Part shown: piece by piece, positions 43,050-51,004 of the stretch
How positions within the stretch are numbered: the stretch's first letter is position 1
How the letters are laid out: each line of letters opens with the position of its first letter
Notes under the pieces: generated by a model
Databases searched by the model: none
Told to the model about the DNA's origin: nothing
What the model saw: only the letters and a program-made list of their open reading frames with translations
Translations under genes and position numbers: made by a program
NCBI GenBank assembly: GCA_037443705.1
Contig: JBBINV010000002.1
Location: forward strand, 52,510-116,509
DNA from: 2-02-FULL-66-14 sp037443705
GTDB lineage: Bacteria; Pseudomonadota; Gammaproteobacteria; Burkholderiales; SG8-39
DNA: 64,000 nucleotides
Direction of reading: 5' to 3'

Positions 43050-43955
43050 ATGTTGAAAGGCAAAGTCGTCGTCGTGACCGGAGCGGGAGGAGGAATCGGA
43101 AGGGACTTCGCGCTTGCCATGGCGGCAAGGGGCGCGAAGGTCGTCGTGAACGACATCGGCGCCTCGGTCGCGGGCGAGGGCAGGGACGCAGGTCCCGCGC
43201 AGCAGGTCGTGGACGAGATCCGCGCGAAGGGTGGCACTGCCATCGCCAGCACGGACAGCGTGGCCGACTGGGAATCGGCGAACCGGATCGTGAAATCCGC
43301 GATCGACCATTTCGGGAGAATCGACGTCGTCGTCAACAACGCCGGCATCCTGCGCGACCGGTTCTTCTTCAACATGTCGGTCGAGGAATGGAAGGCCGTG
43401 ATCGACGTGCACCTGAACGGCACCTTCTACGTCTCGCGCGCCGCCGCCCCCTACTTCAAGAGCCAGGGCTCGGGGCGCTACATCAGCATGACCTCGACCT
43501 CGGGGCTGATCGGCAATTTCGGCCAGGCGAACTACGCGGCTGCCAAGCTCGGCATCGCCGCGCTCTCCAAGTCGATGGCGCTCGACATGGCGAAGTACAG
43601 GGTGACGTCCAACTGCATCGCGCCGTTCGCCTGGAGCCGCATGATCGGCACCATTCCCGCGGATACCCCGGAGCAGAAGGCGCGGCTCGAGAAGCTGAAG
43701 CGGATGGAAACGTCGAAGATCGCGCCGCTCGCGGTCTACCTCGCGTCGGATGCCTCGCAGGAGGTCACCGGGCAGATCTTCGCGGTGCGCGCGAACGAGA
43801 TCTTCCTCATGTCGCAGAACCGCCCCCTGCGCTCGGTGCACCGCGCCGGGGGATGGACGCCGGAGACGATCGGCGAGGTGGCGATCCCGGCGATGAAGGC
43901 GCACTTCTACGCGCTCGATCGCTCGCAGGACGTCTTTTCCTGGGACCCGATCTGA
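43050..43955 (+). CDS. Short-chain dehydrogenase/reductase, (3R)-hydroxyacyl-CoA dehydrogenase-like
   Basis: The product is 301 residues. The cofactor site is VTGAGGGIGRDFALAMAARG, with VVVNDIG after the second strand, favouring NAD. NNAG is at 96-99, and the catalytic set is S149 or S151, Y162 and K166 (NYAAAK). The sequence resembles the dehydrogenase part of peroxisomal multifunctional enzyme 2, which oxidises (3R)-hydroxyacyl-CoA. The extended C-terminus (about 50 residues beyond the core) fits that group. It follows the aldolase-like gene by three bases. Confidence 0.88.
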   Translation: MLKGKVVVVTGAGGGIGRDFALAMAARGAKVVVNDIGASVAGEGRDAGPAQQVVDEIRAKGGTAIASTDSVADWESANRIVKSAIDHFGRIDVVVNNAGILRDRFFFNMSVEEWKAVIDVHLNGTFYVSRAAAPYFKSQGSGRYISMTSTSGLIGNFGQANYAAAKLGIAALSKSMALDMAKYRVTSNCIAPFAWSRMIGTIPADTPEQKARLEKLKRMETSKIAPLAVYLASDASQEVTGQIFAVRANEIFLMSQNRPLRSVHRAGGWTPETIGEVAIPAMKAHFYALDRSQDVFSWDPI

Positions 43956-45664
43956 GCCTGCGCGCGCCCGAAGGCATCCCCGACTCCCGCGGCCTCAACC
44001 TCTTCGAGGCCGACCCGTCCTTCCGCGGCCTGCTCGAGCTGCACCTCGAGCCGGGGCTCTGCGCGCACTTGCTGCCGCACTTCGAGCGGCTGGGAGCAAT
44101 GGCCGGCGCCGAGCTCGACGAATTGGCCCTGAACGCTGACCGGAATCCTCCGGTCTTGCATCCCGGAGAACAAGTCATCGAAAACAGCAAGTCGTACCGG
44201 CGGCTCGAGGAGATCGCCTTCGGCGACTACGGCCTCGCGGCGATGGCGCATCGCGGCGGCGTGCTCGGGTGGCCGGAGCCGCTGCCGCCGATCGTCAAGT
44301 ACGCCCTCACCTATCTCTTCGTCCAGGCCGAGTTCGGCGCCTGCTGCCCGCTGTCGATGACCGACGCGCTCGCCCGCACGATCCGGAAGTTCGCCGATCC
44401 GGCGCTCGTCGCGCGCTACCTTCCGGGACTCACCGCGCAGGATCTCGACTCCCTCACGCAGGGCGCGATGTTCATCACGGAGCGGCACGCGGGCTCCGAC
44501 GTGGGGTCGATCAATACCACCGCGAGAAAGCAGGGCGACGCCTGGTCGCTTCACGGCGACAAATGGTTCTGCTCGAACCCCGGCGCGGGACTCGCGCTGG
44601 TGCTCGCGCGGCCGGAAGGCGCGCCGCCTGGCACGAAGGGACTTTCGCTGTTCCTGCTGCCGAGAACGCTGCCCGACGGCAAGCCGAACCGCTACCGCAT
44701 CGTGCGGCTGAAGGACAAGCTCGGCACGCGCGACATGCCGAGCGGCGAGATCGTGCTCGAGGGTGCGCTCGCCTGGCTCGTCGGCGACCCGCAGCAGGGC
44801 TTCAAGCAGATGGCCGACATGATCAACCTGTCGAGGTTGAGCAATGGCATGCGCGCCGCGGGCATGATGCGGCGCGCGCTCACCGAGGCGCTGTTCGTGG
44901 CGCGCCGCCGCGTCGCCTTCGGCCGCGCGCTGATCGAGCTCCCCCTCATGCGGCGGCAACTCCTCAAGCTGATGCTGCCGGCGGAGTCGGCGCGCTCGGT
45001 GTTGCTCTTCACCGCGATTCAACTGGAAAGGGCCGATGCGGGCGACGATCTCGCGCGCCGCCGCGTCCGGCTGCTCACCCCGCTGATCAAGTTCCGCGCC
45101 TGCCGCGACGCGCGCCGCGCAACCGGCGACGCGATGGAGGTGCGCGGCGCAGTGGGCTATACCGAAGAGTGGTCCGACGCGCGGCTGGTGCGCGACGCGC
45201 ACCTCGGCTCGATCTGGGAAGGCACCTCGAACATCGTGGCGCTCGACGCGATGCGCGCGATCCGGCGCGAGCAATGCCTCGAGGCGCTGCTTCCGGAGCT
45301 CGATGCGCGGATTTCGCGCGCGCCGCGGCTGCTCGCCGGAAGGCTCGCCGCCTCGCTCGACAAGGCGGCCGAATTCGCGCACGAGGCCGCGACCTCGCGC
45401 GACGAGGTGCATGCGCGTCAGGCCGCGAGCGGGCTCTACTACGCCGTCGCCGCGGCGCTCCTCGCCGACGAGGGCGCGCGCCTCGCGGAGCGCGGCGACG
45501 CGCGCCGGCTTCTCCTCGCGTTCCTCGCCTACGTGCACCGGCTCGCGCCGCGCGATCCGCTGCGGCGCCTGGCCGCCGCCGAGAACGAGCTGGCGCAGGC
45601 GCTCCTGCCCGAAACGCCGCTTGCGCCGCAGGCGGCCGAGCGTATCCTTGCGCGCCTTGCCTGA
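43952..45664 (+). CDS. Acyl-CoA dehydrogenase (AidB/FadE-like, long form)
   Basis: The product is about 570 residues. Conserved pieces are MFITERHAGSDVGSINTTAR, WFCSNPGAG, RLKDKLGTRDMPSGEIVLEG and GSIWEGTSNIVALD, the last with the likely catalytic glutamate. The length and start (GLNLFEADPSFRGLL) resemble long acyl-CoA dehydrogenases such as the AidB-like group. No ATG, GTG or TTG is available near the expected N-terminus. The only suitable codon is CTG at 43952, overlapping the SDR stop as CTGA. An internal ATG at 44099 would remove the conserved start. The reaction is FAD-dependent acyl-CoA desaturation or a related step. Confidence 0.85.
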   Translation: MSLRAPEGIPDSRGLNLFEADPSFRGLLELHLEPGLCAHLLPHFERLGAMAGAELDELALNADRNPPVLHPGEQVIENSKSYRRLEEIAFGDYGLAAMAHRGGVLGWPEPLPPIVKYALTYLFVQAEFGACCPLSMTDALARTIRKFADPALVARYLPGLTAQDLDSLTQGAMFITERHAGSDVGSINTTARKQGDAWSLHGDKWFCSNPGAGLALVLARPEGAPPGTKGLSLFLLPRTLPDGKPNRYRIVRLKDKLGTRDMPSGEIVLEGALAWLVGDPQQGFKQMADMINLSRLSNGMRAAGMMRRALTEALFVARRRVAFGRALIELPLMRRQLLKLMLPAESARSVLLFTAIQLERADAGDDLARRRVRLLTPLIKFRACRDARRATGDAMEVRGAVGYTEEWSDARLVRDAHLGSIWEGTSNIVALDAMRAIRREQCLEALLPELDARISRAPRLLAGRLAASLDKAAEFAHEAATSRDEVHARQAASGLYYAVAAALLADEGARLAERGDARRLLLAFLAYVHRLAPRDPLRRLAAAENELAQALLPETPLAPQAAERILARLA

Positions 45665-45674
45665 ACGCTTCGCC

Positions 45675-46898
45675 ATGCCCGGACCCCTTTCGCACCTCCG
45701 TGTCCTCGACCTGTCGCGCGTCCTCGCGGGGCCGTGGGCTTCCCAGAACCTCGCCGATCTCGGCGCCGAGGTGATCAAGGTCGAGCGTCCCGGCGCGGGC
45801 GACGACACGCGCGGCTGGGGCCCGCCCTGGCTCAGGGACGGCGCCGGACGCGACACGAAGGAGTCCGCCTACTACCTCTCGGTCAACCGCAACAAGAAAT
45901 CGGTCACGCTCGATCTCTCGAAAGCGGAAGGCCAGCGCATCGCGCGCGAGCTGGCCGGGAAGTGCGACGTGCTGATCGAGAACTACAAGGTGGGGACGCT
46001 GAAGAAATACGGCTTGTCGTACGAAGACCTCAAGCAAGACAACCCTTCCCTCGTCTACTGCTCGGTCACCGGCTTCGGGCAGGATGGGCCGTACGCGGCG
46101 CGCCCGGGCTACGACTTCATCTTCCAGGGCATGGGCGGGCTGATGTCGATCACCGGCGAGCGCGACGGCCAGCCCGGCGCCGGCCCGCAGAAGGTCGGCA
46201 TCGCGATCACCGACGTCCTCACCGGAATGTACGCGAGCACCGCGATTCTCGGTGCGCTCGTGCACCGCGAGCGCACCGGCCGGGGCCAGTACATCGATAT
46301 GGCGCTGCTCGACACCATCGTCGCGTTCAACGCCAACCAGATCGTGAGCTGGTTCTGCTCGGGCCGCATCCCGATCCGGTGGGGCAACGCGCACCCGCAG
46401 GTCGTGCCCTACGAGGTCTTCCCCACCGCCGACGGCCACCTCATCCTCGCGGTGGGCAACGACGGCCAGTTCGAGCGCTTCTGCAGGGTAGCAGGCTGCC
46501 CCGAGCTCGCCGAAGAGCCGCGCTTCAGGACCATGTCGCAACGGATCGTCCACCGCGCGCAGCTCACGCCGCTGATCGCCGGGATCATGCGCACGCGCTC
46601 CAGGCAGGAATGGATCGAGGCGCTCGAGGCGGCCAACGTCCCCTGCGGCCCGATCAACAACATGAAGGAGGTGTTCGACGATCCGCAGGTGCGGCACCGG
46701 AAGCTCCGCGTGGACATTCCCCACCCGCTCGGCGGCGCCGCGCCGGTGGTCGCGAGCCCGATGCGCCTGTCGGAGACGCCGGTCGAGTACCGCCTCGCGC
46801 CGCCGATGCTCGGTGAGCACAATGACGAGATCTACCGGGGCCTGCTCGGGATGGGCGAGGCCGAGCTCGAACGCCTGAAGTCGGGCGGGATCGTCTGA
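45675..46898 (+). CDS. CaiB/BaiF family CoA-transferase
   Basis: The product is 407 residues. LRVLDLSRVLAGPWASQNLA at the start, KVERPGAGDDTRGWGPP, and GIAITDVLTGMYASTA with the probable catalytic aspartate D180 are class III CoA-transferase features. It transfers CoA between carboxylic acids via an aspartyl-CoA mixed anhydride. Coupled to the citryl-CoA-lyase-like gene just downstream, it could activate a dicarboxylic or hydroxy acid before cleavage (inference). It lies 10 bases after the acyl-CoA dehydrogenase gene. Confidence 0.92.
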   Translation: MPGPLSHLRVLDLSRVLAGPWASQNLADLGAEVIKVERPGAGDDTRGWGPPWLRDGAGRDTKESAYYLSVNRNKKSVTLDLSKAEGQRIARELAGKCDVLIENYKVGTLKKYGLSYEDLKQDNPSLVYCSVTGFGQDGPYAARPGYDFIFQGMGGLMSITGERDGQPGAGPQKVGIAITDVLTGMYASTAILGALVHRERTGRGQYIDMALLDTIVAFNANQIVSWFCSGRIPIRWGNAHPQVVPYEVFPTADGHLILAVGNDGQFERFCRVAGCPELAEEPRFRTMSQRIVHRAQLTPLIAGIMRTRSRQEWIEALEAANVPCGPINNMKEVFDDPQVRHRKLRVDIPHPLGGAAPVVASPMRLSETPVEYRLAPPMLGEHNDEIYRGLLGMGEAELERLKSGGIV

Positions 46899-47044
46899 TG
46901 CGGCTTCCTGTGACCGGCCCGATCGACGCTTTCCGAATCGATCGCTTGGAGCCCGGAGGTCTCGAAATCATCGAAGCGCCGGACGGACATGTGCCGATAC
47001 GGCAAAGGCACCGGCCCCGATTCCGCGAGACAATCGCGGCATGA
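46898..47044 (+). CDS. Candidate 48-codon small ORF linking two operon genes
   Basis: An ATG at 46898 overlaps the CoA-transferase stop (TGATG), and its TGA overlaps the ATG of the next gene (ATGA at 47041-47044). The frame between is open for 48 residues, beginning MRLPVTGPIDAFRIDRLEPG. No known domain is recognised. The 142-base gap would otherwise be the largest in this operon. It may be a coupling leader peptide or a real small protein; chance is also possible in GC-rich DNA. Confidence 0.4.
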   Translation: MRLPVTGPIDAFRIDRLEPGGLEIIEAPDGHVPIRQRHRPRFRETIAA

Positions 47045-47787
47045 GGAAGACGCCGATCCGCACCGACATGGGCTGGAGCACCGCGGACCGGATCGTGGTG
47101 CGCGGCAAGAACCTGCCGCGCGAGATCCTCGGCCGCCTGAACCTGGGCGACATGGCCTTCCTCGAATTGACCGGGAAGGTTCCTGACAAGAAGCAGTCCA
47201 TTCTCTTCAACGCCATGGTGGTCGCGCTGGTCGAGCACGGCATCACGCCCTCGGCGCTCGCCGCGCGCCTTGCCTATCTCGGCGCGCCCGAGGCGCTGCA
47301 GGCCGCGGTCGCGGCGGGGCTTTGCGGCCTTGGGTCGGTGTTCGTGGGCTCCACCGAGGATTGCGCGCGGATGCTGCAGGAGGGTCTTTCAGGGGAAAAG
47401 GGATCGTTGAAGGAGATCGCGAAACGCATCGTCTCGAGCCGTAGAACCATTCCCGGTCTCGGCCACCCGGTCCACAGGCCGGTCGATCCGCGGACCCGCC
47501 GTCTCTTCGAGATGGCGCGCGAATGCGGTTTCTACGGAAGATACTGCCGACTGATGGAAATGATCGCGTCCGCGAAGAAGCTGCCCCTGAACGCCACCGG
47601 CGCGATCGGCGCGCTCGCGTGCGAGATGGGTTTCGACTGGAAGGTGTGCCGGGGCCTCGGTGTGATGGCGCGCGCCGTGGGGCTGGTCGGGCATCTGCTC
47701 GAGGAGTCGCGCCGGCCGATGGCGGGCGAAATCTGGCGCCGGACCGAGGAAGCCGCGACCCGGCATCTGAAAAGAAAGCGGCGATGA
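47041..47787 (+). CDS. Citryl-CoA-lyase-like protein (citrate synthase superfamily, short form)
   Basis: The product is 248 residues, far shorter than citrate synthase (about 430). It keeps the family core: LVEHGITPS with H66, and IPGLGHPVHRPVDPR with H142 and H145, matching the catalytic histidines. Short members such as Ccl cleave citryl-CoA to acetyl-CoA and oxaloacetate. In this operon it could cleave a related 3-hydroxy-3-carboxyacyl-CoA formed by the CoA-transferase (inference). Its stop overlaps the start of the next acyl-CoA dehydrogenase. Confidence 0.85.
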   Translation: MRKTPIRTDMGWSTADRIVVRGKNLPREILGRLNLGDMAFLELTGKVPDKKQSILFNAMVVALVEHGITPSALAARLAYLGAPEALQAAVAAGLCGLGSVFVGSTEDCARMLQEGLSGEKGSLKEIAKRIVSSRRTIPGLGHPVHRPVDPRTRRLFEMARECGFYGRYCRLMEMIASAKKLPLNATGAIGALACEMGFDWKVCRGLGVMARAVGLVGHLLEESRRPMAGEIWRRTEEAATRHLKRKRR

Positions 47788-48941
47788 AACCGAATCAGGA
47801 CCACCCCGAGATCCGCGACGCGGTGCGCGCGCTCTGCGCGAAATTCGATTCCGCCTACTGGCAGCGGATCGACGAGGCACGCGCCTACCCCGAGGAGTTC
47901 GTGGACGCCCTCACCGGGGCCGGCTGGATGTCCGCGCTGATTCCCGAGGAGTACGGAGGCTCGGGCCTGACGCTTGCGCAGGCGAGCGTGATCATGGAGG
48001 AAGTGACCCGCTCGGGCGGCAACGCGGGATGCTGCCACGGCCAGATGTACAACATGAACACGCTATTGCGTCATGGCTCTGCTCAACAGAAACGACGCTA
48101 TCTTCCGAAGATCGCGTCCGGCGAGCTGAGGCTCCAGGCCATGGGCGTCACCGAGCCCACTGCCGGCACCGACACCGGCAGCATCAAGACGACCGCGGTG
48201 AGGAAAGGCGACCGCTACGTGGTCAACGGCCAGAAAGTCTGGACTTCGCGCCTGCAGCACTCGGAGCTGATGATCCTGCTTGCGCGCACCACGCCCGTCT
48301 CGGAAGTGAAGAAGAAGACCGACGGCATGTCGGTGTTCCTGGTCGACAAGCGCGAAAGCCTCGGCAAGGGCCTCACCCTGCGCCCGATCCGCAACATGGT
48401 GAACCACGAGACCAACGAAGTCTTCTTCGACAACCTCGAGATCCCGGCCGAGAACCTGATCGGCGAGGAAGGCAAGGGGTTCCGCTACATCCTGGACGGG
48501 CTGAATGCCGAGCGCATCATGATTGCGGCCGAGTGCATCGGCGACGGCTACTGGTTCGTCGAGAAAGCGGCCGCGTATGCGAAGGAGCGCGTGGTCTTCG
48601 GGCGGCCGATCGGGCAGAACCAGGGTGTCCAGTTCCCGATCGCGGAAGCCTACATGGAGGTCGAGGCGGCCAATCTCATGCGCTGGAAGGCCTGCGCGCT
48701 CTACGACGAAAGGAAGCCCTGCGGCGCGGAGGCCAACATGGCCAAGCACCTGGCGGCGAAAGCCTCGTGGGAGGCGGCGAATGCGTGCCTGCAGACCCAC
48801 GGCGGCTTCGGCTTCGCCGCCGAATACGACGTGGAGCGCAAGTTCCGCGAGACGCGCCTGTACCTCGTCGCGCCGATCTCGACCAACCTCATCCTCTCCT
48901 ACCTCGCCGAGCACGTGCTCGGCCTGCCGCGCTCGTTCTAA
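47784..48941 (+). CDS. Acyl-CoA dehydrogenase (short form)
   Basis: The product is 385 residues, the standard acyl-CoA dehydrogenase length. MGVTEPTAGTDTGSIKTTAV, GQKVWTSRLQHSELM and LQTHGGFGFAAEYDVERKF are FAD and substrate-binding segments. The usual C-terminal YEGT glutamate is absent (RLYLVAPISTNL), but E243 in GLNAERIMIAAE lies where isovaleryl-CoA dehydrogenase has its base. A branched or 3-substituted acyl-CoA is therefore plausible. The ATG overlaps the preceding stop (ATGA). The stop overlaps that of the convergent MFS gene. Confidence 0.9.
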   Translation: MKPNQDHPEIRDAVRALCAKFDSAYWQRIDEARAYPEEFVDALTGAGWMSALIPEEYGGSGLTLAQASVIMEEVTRSGGNAGCCHGQMYNMNTLLRHGSAQQKRRYLPKIASGELRLQAMGVTEPTAGTDTGSIKTTAVRKGDRYVVNGQKVWTSRLQHSELMILLARTTPVSEVKKKTDGMSVFLVDKRESLGKGLTLRPIRNMVNHETNEVFFDNLEIPAENLIGEEGKGFRYILDGLNAERIMIAAECIGDGYWFVEKAAAYAKERVVFGRPIGQNQGVQFPIAEAYMEVEAANLMRWKACALYDERKPCGAEANMAKHLAAKASWEAANACLQTHGGFGFAAEYDVERKFRETRLYLVAPISTNLILSYLAEHVLGLPRSF

Positions 48942-50200
48942 TCCGGCCGGATGTGCCGGCAGTGGGTTTCCGGGATGAAAAACGCCGCCACGACGCCGGC
49001 GAGCGCCGCGGCGCCGAGCACGAGCACGGCACGCCGGTAGTCGCCGCCGCTCGCGTCGAGCACCCAGCCCACGAGCGGCTGCAGGAGCGCGGTGCCGAGG
49101 AAGCCCGCGGTGTTGACGAAGCTCGTCGCCGTGCCGGCGAGCTCCGGGCGATTCAGCTCCTTGGCGCAAGCCCAGGTGACCGAGAGCCCGCCGGCGCCGA
49201 ATCCCAGGAGCAGGAACGACGCGAGCGACAGCCCCGCCGGCAGGGTCCACCCGGCGGCAAGCGGCACCCAGCAGGCGAGGAACAGCGCGAACATCGCGCG
49301 CATGACCGGGGCGCGCGCGCCGATGCGGTCCGAGACCACGCCCGAGACGAGCGCGCCGATCGCGAGGCCGAGGATCATGAGCGTCACATGCAGGGTCGCA
49401 AGACCGCGGACCATGCCGCGCCCCTCGCTCAGATACGGAATCCCCCACAGCCCGGAGAACGAGAGGTACGAGGACACGACGCCGAACTGCGCCGCGAAGC
49501 ACACCCAGGTCCAGCGGTTTCGCGCGACGCGAAGGAGAGCCTCGCGCCATCCGGCCTTGGCGGGTGATCTTTCTTCCCGGCTCTCCCTTCCCGGAGCAAG
49601 CCCGGCCTGCGCCGGGCTGTCGCGGACCCACCTCCACGTCGCGCCCGCCAGCAGAAGCGAAATGACGCCGGCGCCGGCGAACACCGCGCGCCACGAGACG
49701 TATTGCGTAACCCAGGCGAGCGGCCACGCCGCGAGAATGCCGCCGAGGTTGCCGATGAACATGAGCAGTCCCGTATAGGTGCCGAACTCGCGCTCGCGGA
49801 ACCAGGACGCGATCAGCTTCAGCACCGAAACGAACGCCACGGCCACGCCGAAGCCCACGAGCGCGCGTCCGAGCAGAAGCGGCGCGACGCCCGGCGCAAG
49901 CGCGAACAGGAGCGATCCGGCGCCGGCGACCAGCGCGCCTGCGGTGAAGAGCCGGCGCGGACCGACCGAGTCCGCGAGCAGGCCCGAGGGCAGCTGCATC
50001 GCGGCGTACGGGTAGAAATAGAGCGCCGCGATGAAGCCAAGCGTCGTCGCGCTCGCTTCGAACGAGGCACGCAGGTCGGCCGCGAGCGCGCCGGGCGCGA
50101 TGCGATGGAAGAACGCGAGAACGAAGGCGGCGCAGCCCAGCCCGTAGGCCGTTCGCCGCAGGCGCGCGTAGCGCGCCGCTCCGGGAGCGCCGCTATCCAG
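48938..50200 (-). CDS. MFS transporter
   Basis: The product is about 420 residues with twelve predicted membrane helices. Near the start it reads RIAPGALAADLRASFEAS, and the following loop AAMQLPSGLLADSVGPRRLF is the MFS motif A region. This segment lies upstream of the first ATG (49999), so translation must begin earlier. The frame is closed by the enoyl-CoA hydratase TAG at 50201-50203, and the only start-like codon is CTG at 50200. A sequencing error or a CTG start are both possible. It probably imports the substrate of the neighbouring pathway. Confidence 0.85.
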   Translation of the reverse strand: MDSGAPGAARYARLRRTAYGLGCAAFVLAFFHRIAPGALAADLRASFEASATTLGFIAALYFYPYAAMQLPSGLLADSVGPRRLFTAGALVAGAGSLLFALAPGVAPLLLGRALVGFGVAVAFVSVLKLIASWFREREFGTYTGLLMFIGNLGGILAAWPLAWVTQYVSWRAVFAGAGVISLLLAGATWRWVRDSPAQAGLAPGRESREERSPAKAGWREALLRVARNRWTWVCFAAQFGVVSSYLSFSGLWGIPYLSEGRGMVRGLATLHVTLMILGLAIGALVSGVVSDRIGARAPVMRAMFALFLACWVPLAAGWTLPAGLSLASFLLLGFGAGGLSVTWACAKELNRPELAGTATSFVNTAGFLGTALLQPLVGWVLDASGGDYRRAVLVLGAAALAGVVAAFFIPETHCRHIRPD

Positions 50201-50995
50201 CTACCTGGTCCAGTCGGGCTTGCGCTTCTCGATGAACGCGTCCATGCCCTCGCGCCCCTCCTCGTGCGCGAAGCTGCACGCGATCGCGGCCGACGCGATC
50301 TCGTAGGCGCGCGCCAGCCCCTGGTCCATCTGCTCGTAGAACGCGCGCTTGCCCGCGGCGACGGTAACGGGGGGTTTGGATGCGATGTGCTTTGCGAGCT
50401 CGGTGACGGCCGCATCGAGCTCTTCCGCCGGCACAACCCGATTCACAAGGCCCCACTCCAGCGCCTTCTTCGCATCCACGAGATCGCCAGTGAGGAGCAT
50501 CTCCATCGCGCGCTTGCGCGAGACGTTGCGGCCCACCGCTACGCCGGGCGTGGAGCAGAAGAACCCCCAGGTGACACCCGGAGTCGTGAACTTGGCCGCC
50601 TCGGAGGCCACCGCGAGATCGCACTGCGCGACGAGCTGGCAGCCGGCGGCGGCCGCGGCGCCCTGCACGCGCGCGATCACCGGCTGCGGCAGCTGCGCGA
50701 TCGTCTGCATCATGCGGCTGCACCTGGCGAACAGGGCCTCGATCCTGGGCTGCTCGCGAAGCGCGCGGATCTCCTTCAGGTCGTGGCCGGCGCAGAAGCC
50801 TTTTCCGGAACCGGCGATGACGACGACGCGGATGTTCCGGTCCTCGGCGATCGAATCGAGATTCGCCTGCAACGCCTCGATCATCTCGCTCGTCAGCAGG
50901 TTCATCTGCTGCGGGCGGTTTATGGTGAGCGTGGCCACGCCCTCGCGATCCTGCCTCAGAAGAATTTCGTTTTCCGGCTGCAAGACTGCACTCAT
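50201..50995 (-). CDS. Enoyl-CoA hydratase/isomerase family protein (ECHDC3-like)
   Basis: The product is 264 residues with a crotonase fold. The oxyanion-hole motif GSGKGFCAGHDLKEI is present. At the first catalytic glutamate the sequence is AAAAAGCQLVAQCDLA, with glutamine, and the second region reads WGFFCSTPGVAVGRN, without a glutamate. This pattern matches the ECHDC3 group, so normal hydration of enoyl-CoA is doubtful. It lies 9 bases after the acyl-CoA ligase gene. Confidence 0.87.
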   Translation of the reverse strand: MSAVLQPENEILLRQDREGVATLTINRPQQMNLLTSEMIEALQANLDSIAEDRNIRVVVIAGSGKGFCAGHDLKEIRALREQPRIEALFARCSRMMQTIAQLPQPVIARVQGAAAAAGCQLVAQCDLAVASEAAKFTTPGVTWGFFCSTPGVAVGRNVSRKRAMEMLLTGDLVDAKKALEWGLVNRVVPAEELDAAVTELAKHIASKPPVTVAAGKRAFYEQMDQGLARAYEIASAAIACSFAHEEGREGMDAFIEKRKPDWTR

Positions 50996-51004
50996 CTCAG
51001 CCTC

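Noticed and set aside
42326..43951. Long plus-strand frame continuous with the acyl-CoA dehydrogenase (1112 codons)
   Set aside because: The first half overlaps the aldolase and SDR genes in another frame and has no domain content.
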